A DNA stretch of 64,000 nt from Limnoglobus roseus (GTDB lineage Bacteria > Planctomycetota > Planctomycetia > Gemmatales > Gemmataceae). The stretch lies in contig NZ_CP042425.1 of the NCBI RefSeq assembly GCF_008254045.1, positions 1-64,000 of the forward strand, in the 5' to 3' direction. The notes below the pieces were generated by a model. That model was not told the DNA's origin. It saw only the letters and a list, made by a program, of their open reading frames with translations, and made no database searches. Both the position numbers and the translations under genes were made by a program. How positions within the stretch are numbered: the stretch's first letter is position 1; each line of letters begins with the position of its first letter. Positions 34,573 through 42,951 of this stretch are shown here, one piece after another.

Positions 34573-36429
34573 CGCGGCCACCAATCGCTTCCCCGCCGCG
34601 AGGCGGGTGACGACGTTCAAGAGCATCACGAGCGCCAGCAGCACGAACGCGGCGGCCCACGCGAGGCGAATTTCGTCCGACCCGTCCGGTTGCTTCGAGT
34701 AGTTGAAGATGTAGTACGGCAAGAACGGCGTCGGTTCGCCCGGCGACCGCGGCCAGTAGTTCGAGCCGTAGGCGGTCAGCAGCAGCGGGGCCGTCTCGCC
34801 AGCGATGCGGCCGACGGCGAGCAGCACGCCGGTGATGATCGCCGGTAACGCCGCCGGGATGATGACCCGCACGACCGTCTGCCACCGCGTCGCGCCGAGG
34901 GCGTAGCTCGCTTCGCGCAGACCGTTCGGCACCAGCCGCATCGCTTCTTCGGAAGCCCGGATGACGACCGGCAACATCATCACGCCGAGCGAGAACGCCC
35001 CGGCCCACGCCGAGTATCCCCACGGGCGGCTCGACCAGAGCGGCGACACCAGCACCGCGTAGGCGAACACGCCGATGACGATGGACGGCACGCCGCCGAG
35101 GAGCTCCGCGATGAACCGCACCGTCGGCACGATGCGGTTGGTGCGGTACTCCGACAACAGCACGGCCGCGAACACGCCGACCGGCACGGCGAACATCGTG
35201 GCCAGCGACACCAGCAGCAGGCTGCCGGCGATGGCGTGGCCGAGGCCGCCGCCGTCTGGTTCGCGGGTGAAGAACGCCCAGTCCACGCCGGCCGCCCCCT
35301 GGTAGGTGATGTACCCCAGGATGAGGAACAGCGGGATCACGGTGACGAGTTGGCAGAGTGCCAGCACCCGCCGCATAACCGCATCCACCAACAACACCCG
35401 CCGCCGGGCGGCCGCGGCCTTCTCCGGCGACAGCGGGGTCGGCATCGGCAGCCGGCCAGAATCTTGCGAGACTTCCACATCTTCTGCGTTGCGCGGGGCC
35501 GCTGCCTGCGGCTTCGTCAGCCAGCGGATGAGCAGTCGGGCCGAGACGTTGGTGACGAGCGTGATGACCAACAGCAATAGGCCGAGCGAGATCAGCGCGC
35601 CGCGTTTCATCGCGTCCGAGTACGCCGTCTCGGGCAGCATCTTCGCGATGGCGCTCGGGATGGCGTCGCCGGTCCCGGCGGGCGAGAACTGCACGTCCTG
35701 GGCGTTGCCGATGACCATGGTCACGGCCATCGTCTCGCCGACCGCCCGGCCGAGGGCCAGGAAGCACGCGGCGATGATCCCCGGCCGCGCGTAGGGCAGC
35801 ACGACCCGCCAGATCGTCTGCCACCGCGTCGCGCCGAGGGCCAGTGCCCCTTCCCGCTGCGACGGCGGCACCGCCCGGCAAACGTCGAAGCTGACGGCCG
35901 TGATGTACGGCAGGACCATCACCGCCAGCACCAGCCCGGCCGCGAGGATGCCCTGCCCGGCGGCCGCATTGTGCAGACCGAGCAGGTCGAAGAGTGGCCG
36001 CGTGCCGTGGCGGGCGAGGAACTCGATGCCCCAGAAACCGTAGACCACGCTCGGAATGGCCGCGAGCAGTTCCAGGAGGAACGCGCAGATCGACCGCAGG
36101 CGGCCGGTGGCGATCTCGGACAAGTACGCCGCCGCCCCCACGCCCAGCGGCACGGCCACGATCATGGCGATCAGCGACGTGGCGAGTGTGCCGTAGAGGA
36201 ACACGAGCCCGCCGTAGTGCCCGCGGCCGGGGTTCCAGTTACTACTCGTGACGAGATCGGTCGCGTTCGCCCCGAAGAGGAACGCCCGAGCCTGCCAGAG
36301 CAGGACGCCGACGAGCGAGACGGCAAGGAACACGACGAACAGCCCGGCCGCCTGACAGAGCAGGCGGAACAGCGCGTCGCCGACCCGCGTGGCAGATCGG
36401 AGAGTCGATGGCGGCGGGGGAGTGGGCAT
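34570..36429 (-). CDS. pstCA: Fused PstC-PstA phosphate ABC permease
   Basis: 619 residues in one frame. Residues ~1-330 are PstC-like: hydrophobic helices, LLAAIPSVVYGFWGIEFLAR and the permease EAA-type region ALGATRWQTIWRVVLPYARP. Residues ~345-619 are PstA-like: LGGVPSIVIGVFAYAVL and ALGATRWQTVVRVIIPAALP. The linker contains a long polar stretch (residues ~310-345). Normally two genes encode the halves. Together with PstS and a PstB ATPase it would import phosphate; no pstB or phoU lies in this cluster, so the ATPase must be elsewhere. It starts 32 bases after pstS ends. Confidence 0.92.
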   Translation of the reverse strand: MPTPPPPSTLRSATRVGDALFRLLCQAAGLFVVFLAVSLVGVLLWQARAFLFGANATDLVTSSNWNPGRGHYGGLVFLYGTLATSLIAMIVAVPLGVGAAAYLSEIATGRLRSICAFLLELLAAIPSVVYGFWGIEFLARHGTRPLFDLLGLHNAAAGQGILAAGLVLAVMVLPYITAVSFDVCRAVPPSQREGALALGATRWQTIWRVVLPYARPGIIAACFLALGRAVGETMAVTMVIGNAQDVQFSPAGTGDAIPSAIAKMLPETAYSDAMKRGALISLGLLLLVITLVTNVSARLLIRWLTKPQAAAPRNAEDVEVSQDSGRLPMPTPLSPEKAAAARRRVLLVDAVMRRVLALCQLVTVIPLFLILGYITYQGAAGVDWAFFTREPDGGGLGHAIAGSLLLVSLATMFAVPVGVFAAVLLSEYRTNRIVPTVRFIAELLGGVPSIVIGVFAYAVLVSPLWSSRPWGYSAWAGAFSLGVMMLPVVIRASEEAMRLVPNGLREASYALGATRWQTVVRVIIPAALPAIITGVLLAVGRIAGETAPLLLTAYGSNYWPRSPGEPTPFLPYYIFNYSKQPDGSDEIRLAWAAAFVLLALVMLLNVVTRLAAGKRLVAA

Positions 36430-36461
36430 GAGGGAGTTTTACGAACCGCGCGGCGTGCGAC

Positions 36462-37520
36462 TCACAGGAACGTCACCGCGTCGAGCTTCGCCGTAGCCTT
36501 GAGGCTCCAAGCCTCCGGCAGTGGGCCGTAGTGCAGGTCGCGGGCGAGCTTCTGGCCGTCGGTTACGACCCACTTCAGGAAGTCCACGACCGCCGGCCCC
36601 TTGTCCGGCGGTTGCTTCGCGAACAAGATCGCGTAGCTGACACCGACAATGGGGTAGGACGCCGCCCCGTCCGCGTCGGTCAGCGAGTACGCGAGGTCGT
36701 GCAGCGAGTACGGCTCGGCCGTCGGCTTCGACAGGGCCGCCGTCGCCGCCGCGGCCGTCACGCCCTCGGCCGTCGGCCGCACGGTGTGCCCCGCGCGATT
36801 CTTCAGAGCGGCAATCGGGATCGCGTTCCGGGCCGCGTACGCCAACTCGACGTACCCGATTGCCCCGGGGTTGTTCTTGACGAAGCCCGCGATACCGTCG
36901 TTGCCGGACTGCCCCGTCCCGCCAGGGAGTTGCATTTCCTTCGTGGCCCCGACGCGGTCGTGGAACGCGGGACTGACCTTCGACAGATACTCCGAGAAGA
37001 CGCCGGTCGTGCCGCTCGACTCGGCCCGGCGGACGGGGACGATGTCCGCCGTCGGCAGGGGCACGCCGGGGTTCAGGGCGGCGACGGCCGGGTCGTCCCA
37101 GCGGTTGATGTTTTGCAGATAAATGTCCGCGAGCACCGGGCCGGTCAGGGTCAGCGCCTCCACGCCCGGCGCGTTGAAGATGACCGCTACGGCCCCTATC
37201 GTCACCGGCAGGTGCAACACGTCGCCCCCCTCGGCCCGGGCGGCGGCGAGTTCCTTCCGGCTCATCGGGGCGTCGGTGCAGCCGAAGTCGACCGTCCGCG
37301 CGACCACGTCGCTGATCCCCTTGCCGGACCCGCTCTTGATGTAGTCGATCTCCGTCCGCTTCTCGCGGCGGTACTCCCGGGCCCACGCCTGCATGATGAG
37401 GTCAACGAAGGTCGAGCCGCCGGCGTGAACGCGCACCGGCGTGCCGTCGCCGACGCACCCGGCCGCGGCGAGCGGGGCGAGCATCAGCCAGCGGGCGAAT
37501 TCGCGGCGAGTCGGGGGCAT
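36462..37520 (-). CDS. pstS: PstS phosphate-binding lipoprotein
   Basis: 352 residues. TRREFARWLMLAPLAAAGC combines a twin-arginine-like start with a lipobox (cleavage before Cys). The binding fold shows HAGGSTFVDLIMQAW, IDYIKSGSGKGISD, DFGCTDAPMS and RRAESSGTTGVFSEYL, the PstS anion-binding loops. It would deliver phosphate to the Pst permease encoded next. Transcription likely begins upstream of 37520, where TAGGAT lies ten bases before the ATG. It is first in the pstS, pstCA, phoR set. Confidence 0.92.
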   Translation of the reverse strand: MPPTRREFARWLMLAPLAAAGCVGDGTPVRVHAGGSTFVDLIMQAWAREYRREKRTEIDYIKSGSGKGISDVVARTVDFGCTDAPMSRKELAAARAEGGDVLHLPVTIGAVAVIFNAPGVEALTLTGPVLADIYLQNINRWDDPAVAALNPGVPLPTADIVPVRRAESSGTTGVFSEYLSKVSPAFHDRVGATKEMQLPGGTGQSGNDGIAGFVKNNPGAIGYVELAYAARNAIPIAALKNRAGHTVRPTAEGVTAAAATAALSKPTAEPYSLHDLAYSLTDADGAASYPIVGVSYAILFAKQPPDKGPAVVDFLKWVVTDGQKLARDLHYGPLPEAWSLKATAKLDAVTFL

Positions 37521-37586
37521 GGTTTAGCGCATCCTACGAACCGGGCGGACGCCCTCCAACGCGAGTCGGGTGAAGGTTCTGTGAAG

Positions 37587-38276
37587 CTACAACAGCCGGC
37601 GCGATTGCTTCGCCAGCGCGTCGGCCGCGAACGCTACCATCGTCGCGAGTGGCCGTTCGACCGGCCCGGGTTCAAATGTGTGCGGTACGCCGACGGCGGA
37701 CAGTTTCTCGTGCAAGCGGTCGTTGCCGCGGAACCACTCCGACTCCGGCGAGCAGCCGAACCAGATGTGGCCGGGGAAGTGGTGCTGCCGGACGTGCAGG
37801 ACGGCCGTGTCCTGGCGGGCTTGCTCCTTGCGATCGTAGAGTTCGTCGAGCGCCGTGCCGCGGCCGTACCAGTCGTGGAAGTCGAACGCGGAATCCCACC
37901 CGGCGACGACCGGGAAGCGGTCCGGATACTTCAGTCCCAGACGGACAGCGGCTTGCCCGCCCATACCGACGCCGATGGGGGCATGAAGGGGTGACGGGGT
38001 GACGGGGTGACGGGGTGACGAAGTCAGCCGAAGGAGATGTTGTTCGGCAGTCGTTTCGGGATCGAACGCGGGATGCCGACGGTCGGCCCACCAGGATTGA
38101 CCGCCACTCGGGGCGATGCACGCAAGATTGTGCGCATCCAGTGCGGCCGTGAGTTCGGCGTTCTCCCCCGGCAGGCGCTCGTCGTGGTCGTGCAGGAATA
38201 GGACGGTGAACCGTGGTTGTGGCGGCGTAAACACCGCGACCGGCTTGCCGGCGAAATCTTGAACGCTCCAGGTCAT
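37587..38276 (-). CDS. Esterase-like alpha/beta hydrolase carrying an octamer repeat
   Basis: 229 residues. VLFLHDHDERLPGENAEL and GVGMGGQAAVRLGLKYPDRF resemble esterase D/feruloyl-esterase-type hydrolases; the nucleophile elbow reads GMGGQ, i.e. the expected serine is glycine, so catalysis is doubtful. It contains SSPRHPVTPSPLHAP, encoded by an 8-base tandem repeat. It overlaps the upstream AlgX-like gene by ATGA (38273-38276), so it is the last gene of the O-acetylation operon. Confidence 0.7.
   Translation of the reverse strand: MTWSVQDFAGKPVAVFTPPQPRFTVLFLHDHDERLPGENAELTAALDAHNLACIAPSGGQSWWADRRHPAFDPETTAEQHLLRLTSSPRHPVTPSPLHAPIGVGMGGQAAVRLGLKYPDRFPVVAGWDSAFDFHDWYGRGTALDELYDRKEQARQDTAVLHVRQHHFPGHIWFGCSPESEWFRGNDRLHEKLSAVGVPHTFEPGPVERPLATMVAFAADALAKQSRRLL
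37988..38019. repeat. Octamer tandem repeat inside the esterase-like gene
   Basis: Four copies of GGGGTGAC. On the coding (minus) strand it reads GTCACCCC. Because eight is not a multiple of three, each copy shifts frame; the present total keeps the gene open. Copy-number change would cause frameshifts. Confidence 0.88.
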
Positions 38277-39466
38277 GGAGTCATCTTCGCAAGTCGCGTC
38301 GGCGGGACAAAGGGCAACGCCCGCGCGACCATAAGTTGAATCACCACGTCCGGCTTCTCGGCCTCGATCACGTTCGTCGGGAAGCCGTAGGTGCCGACGG
38401 CCGCCAGTCGGCGGAAGTCGCTCGCGATCAGGTGGTGCAGTTTGAGGCCGAACGAATCGTGCAACAGCACCGCCCGGCCGACGCCGCGGTCGGACTCCGT
38501 CAGGTGTTGCACAAGGTTCTTCATCCGGTCCTCGTGCGGTTCCATAAGTGCGTCGAGTGTGTCGGTCGGCAGCGGCTTGGCCGGGCCGTTCCGTTCGACG
38601 AAGTGGAGCATCCCTTCCACGCAATCCTGGGGCGAGCGGTCGAGGGCTTTCGCCATGTCGTGTTCGTCGGCCAGCCAGGGCTTCAGTTCGAATTCCGAGA
38701 GCGGCTTGAAGTGGTAGCCCGGCCGGTCGCGTTCGAGTTGCCGCCCGAGTTGGCAGTAGGCCACGTACGCGCCGGCACAGGTCCAGTGCGAGTCGTACTT
38801 CTGGTACAACTCGGGCACGGTTTTCTTCGCTTCCAGAATCGTCGGGAGCGGGTTGAGAAGCGACACGTTCGGCACCCGCGGGGTCAACGGCGTCAGCAGG
38901 TCGGGCGGCGGGTGGCGTTGCAGCCACGCCGGCAGGTGTTCCGGGTAGACGCTCGATTTCTCAGGCACGACCATCACGACGTACCGAATGTCGCGGGCCG
39001 CCAGCCATTGCCGGCGCTCTTCCAGTGCATCCGCCCACTTCTGGATTTGCACTTCCGGGTCGGGTTGGAGAACCGGAAAGTCGCCCGGGCCGATGCAGTT
39101 GACGAACAGCCACCCGTCGCGGCCGATCCACGCCTTGTCGGTGATCGAGTCGCCGAGCGTCTCGACGAGAAGTCGTTGCCGCAGGCCGAGCAGTTCCTTC
39201 CGGTAGCCGAGGCGGTCGCCGAAGTAGGCATCGAACATGAACGGGAACGATTGCACCTTCCACTTCGCCGTCGGAGCATACGGCACCGGGTTCAGCGGGC
39301 GGTTCTCGCTCGTCGGCTGCGTCGGCGTCCGCAACAGCGACCCGGCCAGCGGCACCGTCAGAAACAGGGCGAACACGCCGACCGTCAGTTGATTCGCGAG
39401 GCGCGACGCGCTCGGCACGGCTACCGGCCGCGGGGATTTCAGGAGCGATGCGACGGCGGTGAGCAT
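38273..39466 (-). CDS. AlgX/AlgJ-like SGNH O-acetylation protein
   Basis: 397 residues. N-terminal membrane anchor (QLTVGVFALFLTVPLAGSLL), then an AlgX/AlgJ-type SGNH-hydrolase-like domain: FGDRLGYRKELLGLRQRL, KAWIGRDGWLFVN, KYDSHWTCAGAYVAY (the Asp-His pair) and LLHDSFGLKLHHL (HDSF in place of GDSL-type serine region). It probably moves acetyl groups from the MBOAT partner onto an exported polysaccharide. It starts three bases after the MBOAT stop and overlaps the esterase-like gene by four. Confidence 0.85.
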   Translation of the reverse strand: MLTAVASLLKSPRPVAVPSASRLANQLTVGVFALFLTVPLAGSLLRTPTQPTSENRPLNPVPYAPTAKWKVQSFPFMFDAYFGDRLGYRKELLGLRQRLLVETLGDSITDKAWIGRDGWLFVNCIGPGDFPVLQPDPEVQIQKWADALEERRQWLAARDIRYVVMVVPEKSSVYPEHLPAWLQRHPPPDLLTPLTPRVPNVSLLNPLPTILEAKKTVPELYQKYDSHWTCAGAYVAYCQLGRQLERDRPGYHFKPLSEFELKPWLADEHDMAKALDRSPQDCVEGMLHFVERNGPAKPLPTDTLDALMEPHEDRMKNLVQHLTESDRGVGRAVLLHDSFGLKLHHLIASDFRRLAAVGTYGFPTNVIEAEKPDVVIQLMVARALPFVPPTRLAKMTP

Positions 39467-39469
39467 GGG

Positions 39470-40981
39470 TCAGAACCGGAAGTAGATGAACGCCGAGTAC
39501 GTGCTGCCGGCGATTCCCGCGGTCGCCAGCAACAGCAGAACGGCCAGCAGAGGCACGGCGACGAGGGCGAGGTTTCCCTGCCGCTTCAGCCACGGGAAGA
39601 CCGGCACACTGATGAAAGCGCCGACCGCAAGCGCGATGCCGGCCGCGTGAGTCATGACATCGCCAGCGATGTGCGTGCCGTCCGTGAGGCCGAACAGGGC
39701 TGCGAAGATGCCCGTCGCCTGTGCGAGCGTCTGCGACCGGAAGAAGACCCAACCGAACAGCACGACGATCAGGGCGTAAACGTGCCGGCCAACTACGGCG
39801 ACTCCTGTTCCCTCTCCCCCGGCTTTGAGGGGGAGAGGGTTAGGGTGAGGGGGCGAACCTTCACCCTGATGAAACATTGCTCCACGCGGAGGAACGTCTG
39901 CCCCCTCACCCCGCCCTCTCCCCCTCAAAGCCGGGGGAGAGGGAGAAGATTCGGTCGCGGTCTTCCGACTGGCCAGCACCCGCTCCAGGATCAGAAACCC
40001 GCCGTGCCACGCGCCCCACACGAGGAACGTCCAGTTTGCCCCGTGCCAGAGGCCGCAGAGGACGAAAACGATGAGCAGGTTCCGGTACGTCGCGAACGCG
40101 CCGCCGCGGTTGCCGCCGAGCGGGATGTAGACGTAATCGCGGAACCAACTCGACAGACTGATGTGCCACCGCCGCCAAAAGTCGGTGACGCTCGCCGCCG
40201 AGTACGGGTAGCGGAAGTTCTCGGCGAACTCGAAGCCGAACAGCTTACCGAGGCCGATGGCCATGTCCGAGTAGCCGGAGAAGTCGAAGTAGATTTGCAG
40301 CGCGTAGCAGAGCATCCCGACCCACGCGGCCGACGCCGCGAGTTCCTGCGGCGGCAGGCGGAAGACCTGATCGGCCACCACAGCGAGCGTGTCGGCGATC
40401 AGAATCTTCTTCGCCAGTCCCATCGTGAACCGCCGCACGCCGTCGGCGAAGCGGTCGAGCGTGTGGTCGCGCGTCGCCAGGCTCTCGGCGAGGTCGGCGT
40501 ACCTCACGATCGGCCCGGCAATCAGGTGCGGGAACAGGAACACGTACACGCCGAACCGCAGGAAGCTGCGCTCGGCCGGCACCTCGCGGCGGTACACGTC
40601 CACGCAATAACTGATTGCCTGGAAGGTGAAGAACGACACGCCGATGGGTAGGTGTTGGGCCGGCAGCGAATAGCCGAGCGTCGCGGCGAGGAACCCCGCG
40701 TACTTCAGCCAGCCAAGAAGAGCGAGGTTGCTCAGCACGGCGACGGTCAGCGTGAGTTTCTTGCGCCCGAATCGCTCGATGGCGTGGGCGAAGCCGAAGT
40801 TGACGACGAGCGAACCGAAGAGAATGGCAACGAATTCCCGCTCGCCCCAGGCGTAGAAGAACAGGCTCGCCGCGAACAGCACGGCGTTGCGAATCGTGAC
40901 ACGAGCCACCGGCACGGCGTAGTACGCCAGCAGCACCAGCGGCAGGAAGATGTGCAGGAACGTCTGCGATTGAAAGTACAT
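39470..40981 (-). CDS. MBOAT membrane O-acyltransferase (AlgI-like) with an in-frame repeat insertion
   Basis: 503 residues, multi-spanning. LFFYAWGEREFVAILF, GVSFFTFQAISYCVDVYR, FPHLIAGPIVRY, YSDMAIGLGKLFGFEF, FPYSAAS-like, FWRRWHISLSSWFRDYVYIPLGGN and LCGLWHGANWTFLVWG (active His) identify the AlgI family, which transfers acetyl groups across the membrane for alginate or other glycans. Between FLILERVLASRK and VGRHVYALIVV sits a ~45-residue Pro/Gly/Arg-rich segment encoded by a palindromic repeat. The first gene of the operon with the AlgX-like and esterase-like genes. Confidence 0.9.
   Translation of the reverse strand: MYFQSQTFLHIFLPLVLLAYYAVPVARVTIRNAVLFAASLFFYAWGEREFVAILFGSLVVNFGFAHAIERFGRKKLTLTVAVLSNLALLGWLKYAGFLAATLGYSLPAQHLPIGVSFFTFQAISYCVDVYRREVPAERSFLRFGVYVFLFPHLIAGPIVRYADLAESLATRDHTLDRFADGVRRFTMGLAKKILIADTLAVVADQVFRLPPQELAASAAWVGMLCYALQIYFDFSGYSDMAIGLGKLFGFEFAENFRYPYSAASVTDFWRRWHISLSSWFRDYVYIPLGGNRGGAFATYRNLLIVFVLCGLWHGANWTFLVWGAWHGGFLILERVLASRKTATESSPSPPALRGRGRGEGADVPPRGAMFHQGEGSPPHPNPLPLKAGGEGTGVAVVGRHVYALIVVLFGWVFFRSQTLAQATGIFAALFGLTDGTHIAGDVMTHAAGIALAVGAFISVPVFPWLKRQGNLALVAVPLLAVLLLLATAGIAGSTYSAFIYFRF
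39810..39943. repeat. Nested palindrome inserted inside the MBOAT reading frame
   Basis: Perfect 30-base arms (39810-39839 and 39914-39943). Each arm is itself a hairpin: CCCTCTCCCCC against GGGGGAGAGGG. On the coding strand it encodes peptides such as LPLKAGGEG and SPSPPALRGRGRGEG, the type of filler seen where such repeats enter genes. Confidence 0.93.
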
Positions 40982-40988
40982 CGGCCGG

Positions 40989-40994
40989 AGTGTA
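40989..40994 (-). promoter_or_regulatory. -10 box giving a leaderless MBOAT transcript
   Basis: TACACT on the minus strand ends seven bases before ATG 40981. Together with 41029-41034 it forms a back-to-back leaderless promoter pair in a 59-base gap. Confidence 0.45.
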
Positions 40995-41028
40995 CGCCGA
41001 TCGGCGGCGGCCGTGCAAGGCGAGCCGG

Positions 41029-41034
41029 TATACT
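41029..41034 (+). promoter_or_regulatory. -10 box giving a leaderless transcript of the isomerase-like gene
   Basis: TATACT ends six bases before ATG 41041, with no Shine-Dalgarno sequence. No good -35 box is visible, as expected if the -10 region dominates. Confidence 0.55.
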
Positions 41035-41040
41035 GTCCCC

Positions 41041-41889
41041 ATGATCCTCGGCTACAACACGAACGGCTTCGCCCACCACCGGCTCGAAGACGCGCTCGCC
41101 ATCATCGCCGAACTCGGCTACCGCGGCGTGGCCCTGACGCCGGATGTGAACCACGCCGACCCGACGGCCGACGACTACCCTCGCCAGGCCGGGCCGTTCA
41201 GCGACGCCTGTGCCCGACACACGATGCGATCGGTAATCGAGACGGGCTCGCGGTTCGCCCTGGACACCCGTCGGAAGCATCAGCCCACGTTGATCTCATC
41301 AGACCCCGCCGATCAGCGCAAACGGGCAGACTTCTTGAGCCGGCACGTCGTCCTCGCATCCCGTGGGCTACTTCACGACTGGGGCGGTCTGGGTATTGTG
41401 TCGCTGTGGTCCGGCACGGCTACCGATGCCACCACCCCGACGACCTTGATGGTACGGTTAGCGGATGCATGCCGACGACTTTCCGACTTTGCGGCCGATC
41501 GTGATGTTCGCCTCGCGTTCGAACCGGAGCCGGGCATGTTCATCGACACGATGGACAAGTTCGCCGAACTGCACGCGAAGGTGAACCACCCAAACTTCGG
41601 CCTGACGCTCGACATCGGCCACCTCGTCTGCACCGGGGAGTTGCCGATCCGCAAATACATCGAGGCGTGGAAGCACTGTCTCTGGAACGTCCACATCGAG
41701 GACATGAAGGCCGGCGTTCACGACCACTTGATGTTCGGCGAAGGCGAGGTCGATTTCGCCGACGTGTTCGCCGGGCTGAAGGCGATCGACTACAAGGGCA
41801 TGGTGTCGGTGGAACTGAGCCGCCACAGTTACGACGCCGTCAATACGGCCCGCCGGGCGAAGGCGTTTCTCGATCAATATGTCGGGTAG
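41041..41889 (+). CDS. Sugar phosphate isomerase/epimerase-like TIM barrel
   Basis: 282 residues of the xylose-isomerase-like AP-endonuclease-2 fold: LGYNTNGFAHHRLEDALAII, IAELGYRGVALTPD, VRLAFEPEPGMF (metal Glu), FGLTLDIGHLVCTGE (Asp, His), WNVHIEDMKAGVHDH and MVSVELSRHS. Metal ligands are in place, so it probably isomerises or epimerises a sugar-type substrate that cannot be named. ATG 41041 is chosen by promoter position; an upstream frame from 40990 is unsupported. It diverges from the MBOAT operon. Confidence 0.85.
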   Translation: MILGYNTNGFAHHRLEDALAIIAELGYRGVALTPDVNHADPTADDYPRQAGPFSDACARHTMRSVIETGSRFALDTRRKHQPTLISSDPADQRKRADFLSRHVVLASRGLLHDWGGLGIVSLWSGTATDATTPTTLMVRLADACRRLSDFAADRDVRLAFEPEPGMFIDTMDKFAELHAKVNHPNFGLTLDIGHLVCTGELPIRKYIEAWKHCLWNVHIEDMKAGVHDHLMFGEGEVDFADVFAGLKAIDYKGMVSVELSRHSYDAVNTARRAKAFLDQYVG

Positions 41890-41955
41890 CCGCGGTTGAG
41901 CTTGTTGATTCCGGGCACTTCGGGTTATGGTCCCCGCGACTTCGAGGGTCGCGGT

Positions 41956-42951
41956 ATGGTGAGCAAGCGGTGGGTCGGGCGAATCCTGGGTCTGACGGTC
42001 CTCACCATCGGCGGCCTCGCCGCGTTTAACTGGACGATCCTGCGCGCTCACTACGCCGCGAGCCGATTGCGGTCGGCGACCACCGACGAAGCCCGTTCGC
42101 AGCAGGCGCAAGCCTTACTCGACCTCGGCGACGACGGATTTGCCCAACTGGTGGAATCGCTGAAGGGTGGCGACGGCCCCACCTGTCAGACCATCGGCGG
42201 CGTGTTGCGGAAGAACTTCGCGGCGCAGTCTGCCGACACCACTGCGTTCGTCCAACGGGCTTCGGCCTTACTTGACACGGTTCCCGCACTTGGTGAAAGC
42301 GGACAGGAAGCGGTTCTGCAACTGCTCCCAGAACTTCTGAAGTCATCCGACGCAGGCGTGACGGGGAAGTGCCGGGCGGCCGTCGAGCGCGGCTTGCAGT
42401 CGTCGTCGCGGGCCAAGGTGTTCGCGGCCCGGTTGTGCGGGATGCCGCAGATTAACCTCGTCTCGGCCGTGCCGCCGTTGCTCACGGACGCCGAGGCGGA
42501 AGTCCGGGCCGCGGCGCTGACGGCCCTCAGCACCACCGGCGATGCCAGCATCATTTCGGACGAAGAGCTGTTTCACTGGATGAACGACCCCGACGCGAAC
42601 GTCCGGCACATCTGCGCCGCCGTCCTTCAGACCCGCGGCCGGTCGGCCGACGAAATCGACTTCGGCCGGCGCTTAACGCACCCGCAGGCCCGCGTGCGTT
42701 TGCAACTGCTCGTTGAACTGGCGAGCGAATCGGGCCGCGACATCGGCCCGTGGCTGGAGCGTCTCAGCCGCGATGCGGAACCGGCCGTGCGAGCAGGGGC
42801 GGTGCGGGTCGCCTCGGAGCGAAAACTCCTCTACACAGACTGGGCCGACAACCTCGCGGTCAGCGACCCGAACCCCCTCGTTCGACAGGTCGCGACGTTC
42901 CACCGGCGGAAGGCCGCCGGACTGCTCTCGCCGGCCGGTTATTCGCCCTGA
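41956..42951 (+). CDS. Membrane-anchored HEAT-repeat protein
   Basis: 331 residues. One N-terminal transmembrane segment (ILGLTVLTIGGLAAFNWTIL), then HEAT-like helical repeats such as VSAVPPLLTDAEAEVRAAAL, LFHWMNDPDANVRHICAAVL and WLERLSRDAEPAVRAGAVRV. The domain is presumably outside or at the membrane face and binds protein. ATG 41956 puts the anchor at the N-terminus; a TTG at 41896 would add ~20 residues. TATGGT at ~41922-41927 may be the -10 box. Confidence 0.78.
   Translation: MVSKRWVGRILGLTVLTIGGLAAFNWTILRAHYAASRLRSATTDEARSQQAQALLDLGDDGFAQLVESLKGGDGPTCQTIGGVLRKNFAAQSADTTAFVQRASALLDTVPALGESGQEAVLQLLPELLKSSDAGVTGKCRAAVERGLQSSSRAKVFAARLCGMPQINLVSAVPPLLTDAEAEVRAAALTALSTTGDASIISDEELFHWMNDPDANVRHICAAVLQTRGRSADEIDFGRRLTHPQARVRLQLLVELASESGRDIGPWLERLSRDAEPAVRAGAVRVASERKLLYTDWADNLAVSDPNPLVRQVATFHRRKAAGLLSPAGYSP

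Noticed and set aside
36531..37994. A 487-codon plus-strand frame
   Set aside because: Antisense to pstS and part of the esterase-like gene; no recognisable domain.
38336..40651. A 771-codon plus-strand frame across the MBOAT operon
   Set aside because: Spans two real minus-strand genes and the repeat; no motifs.
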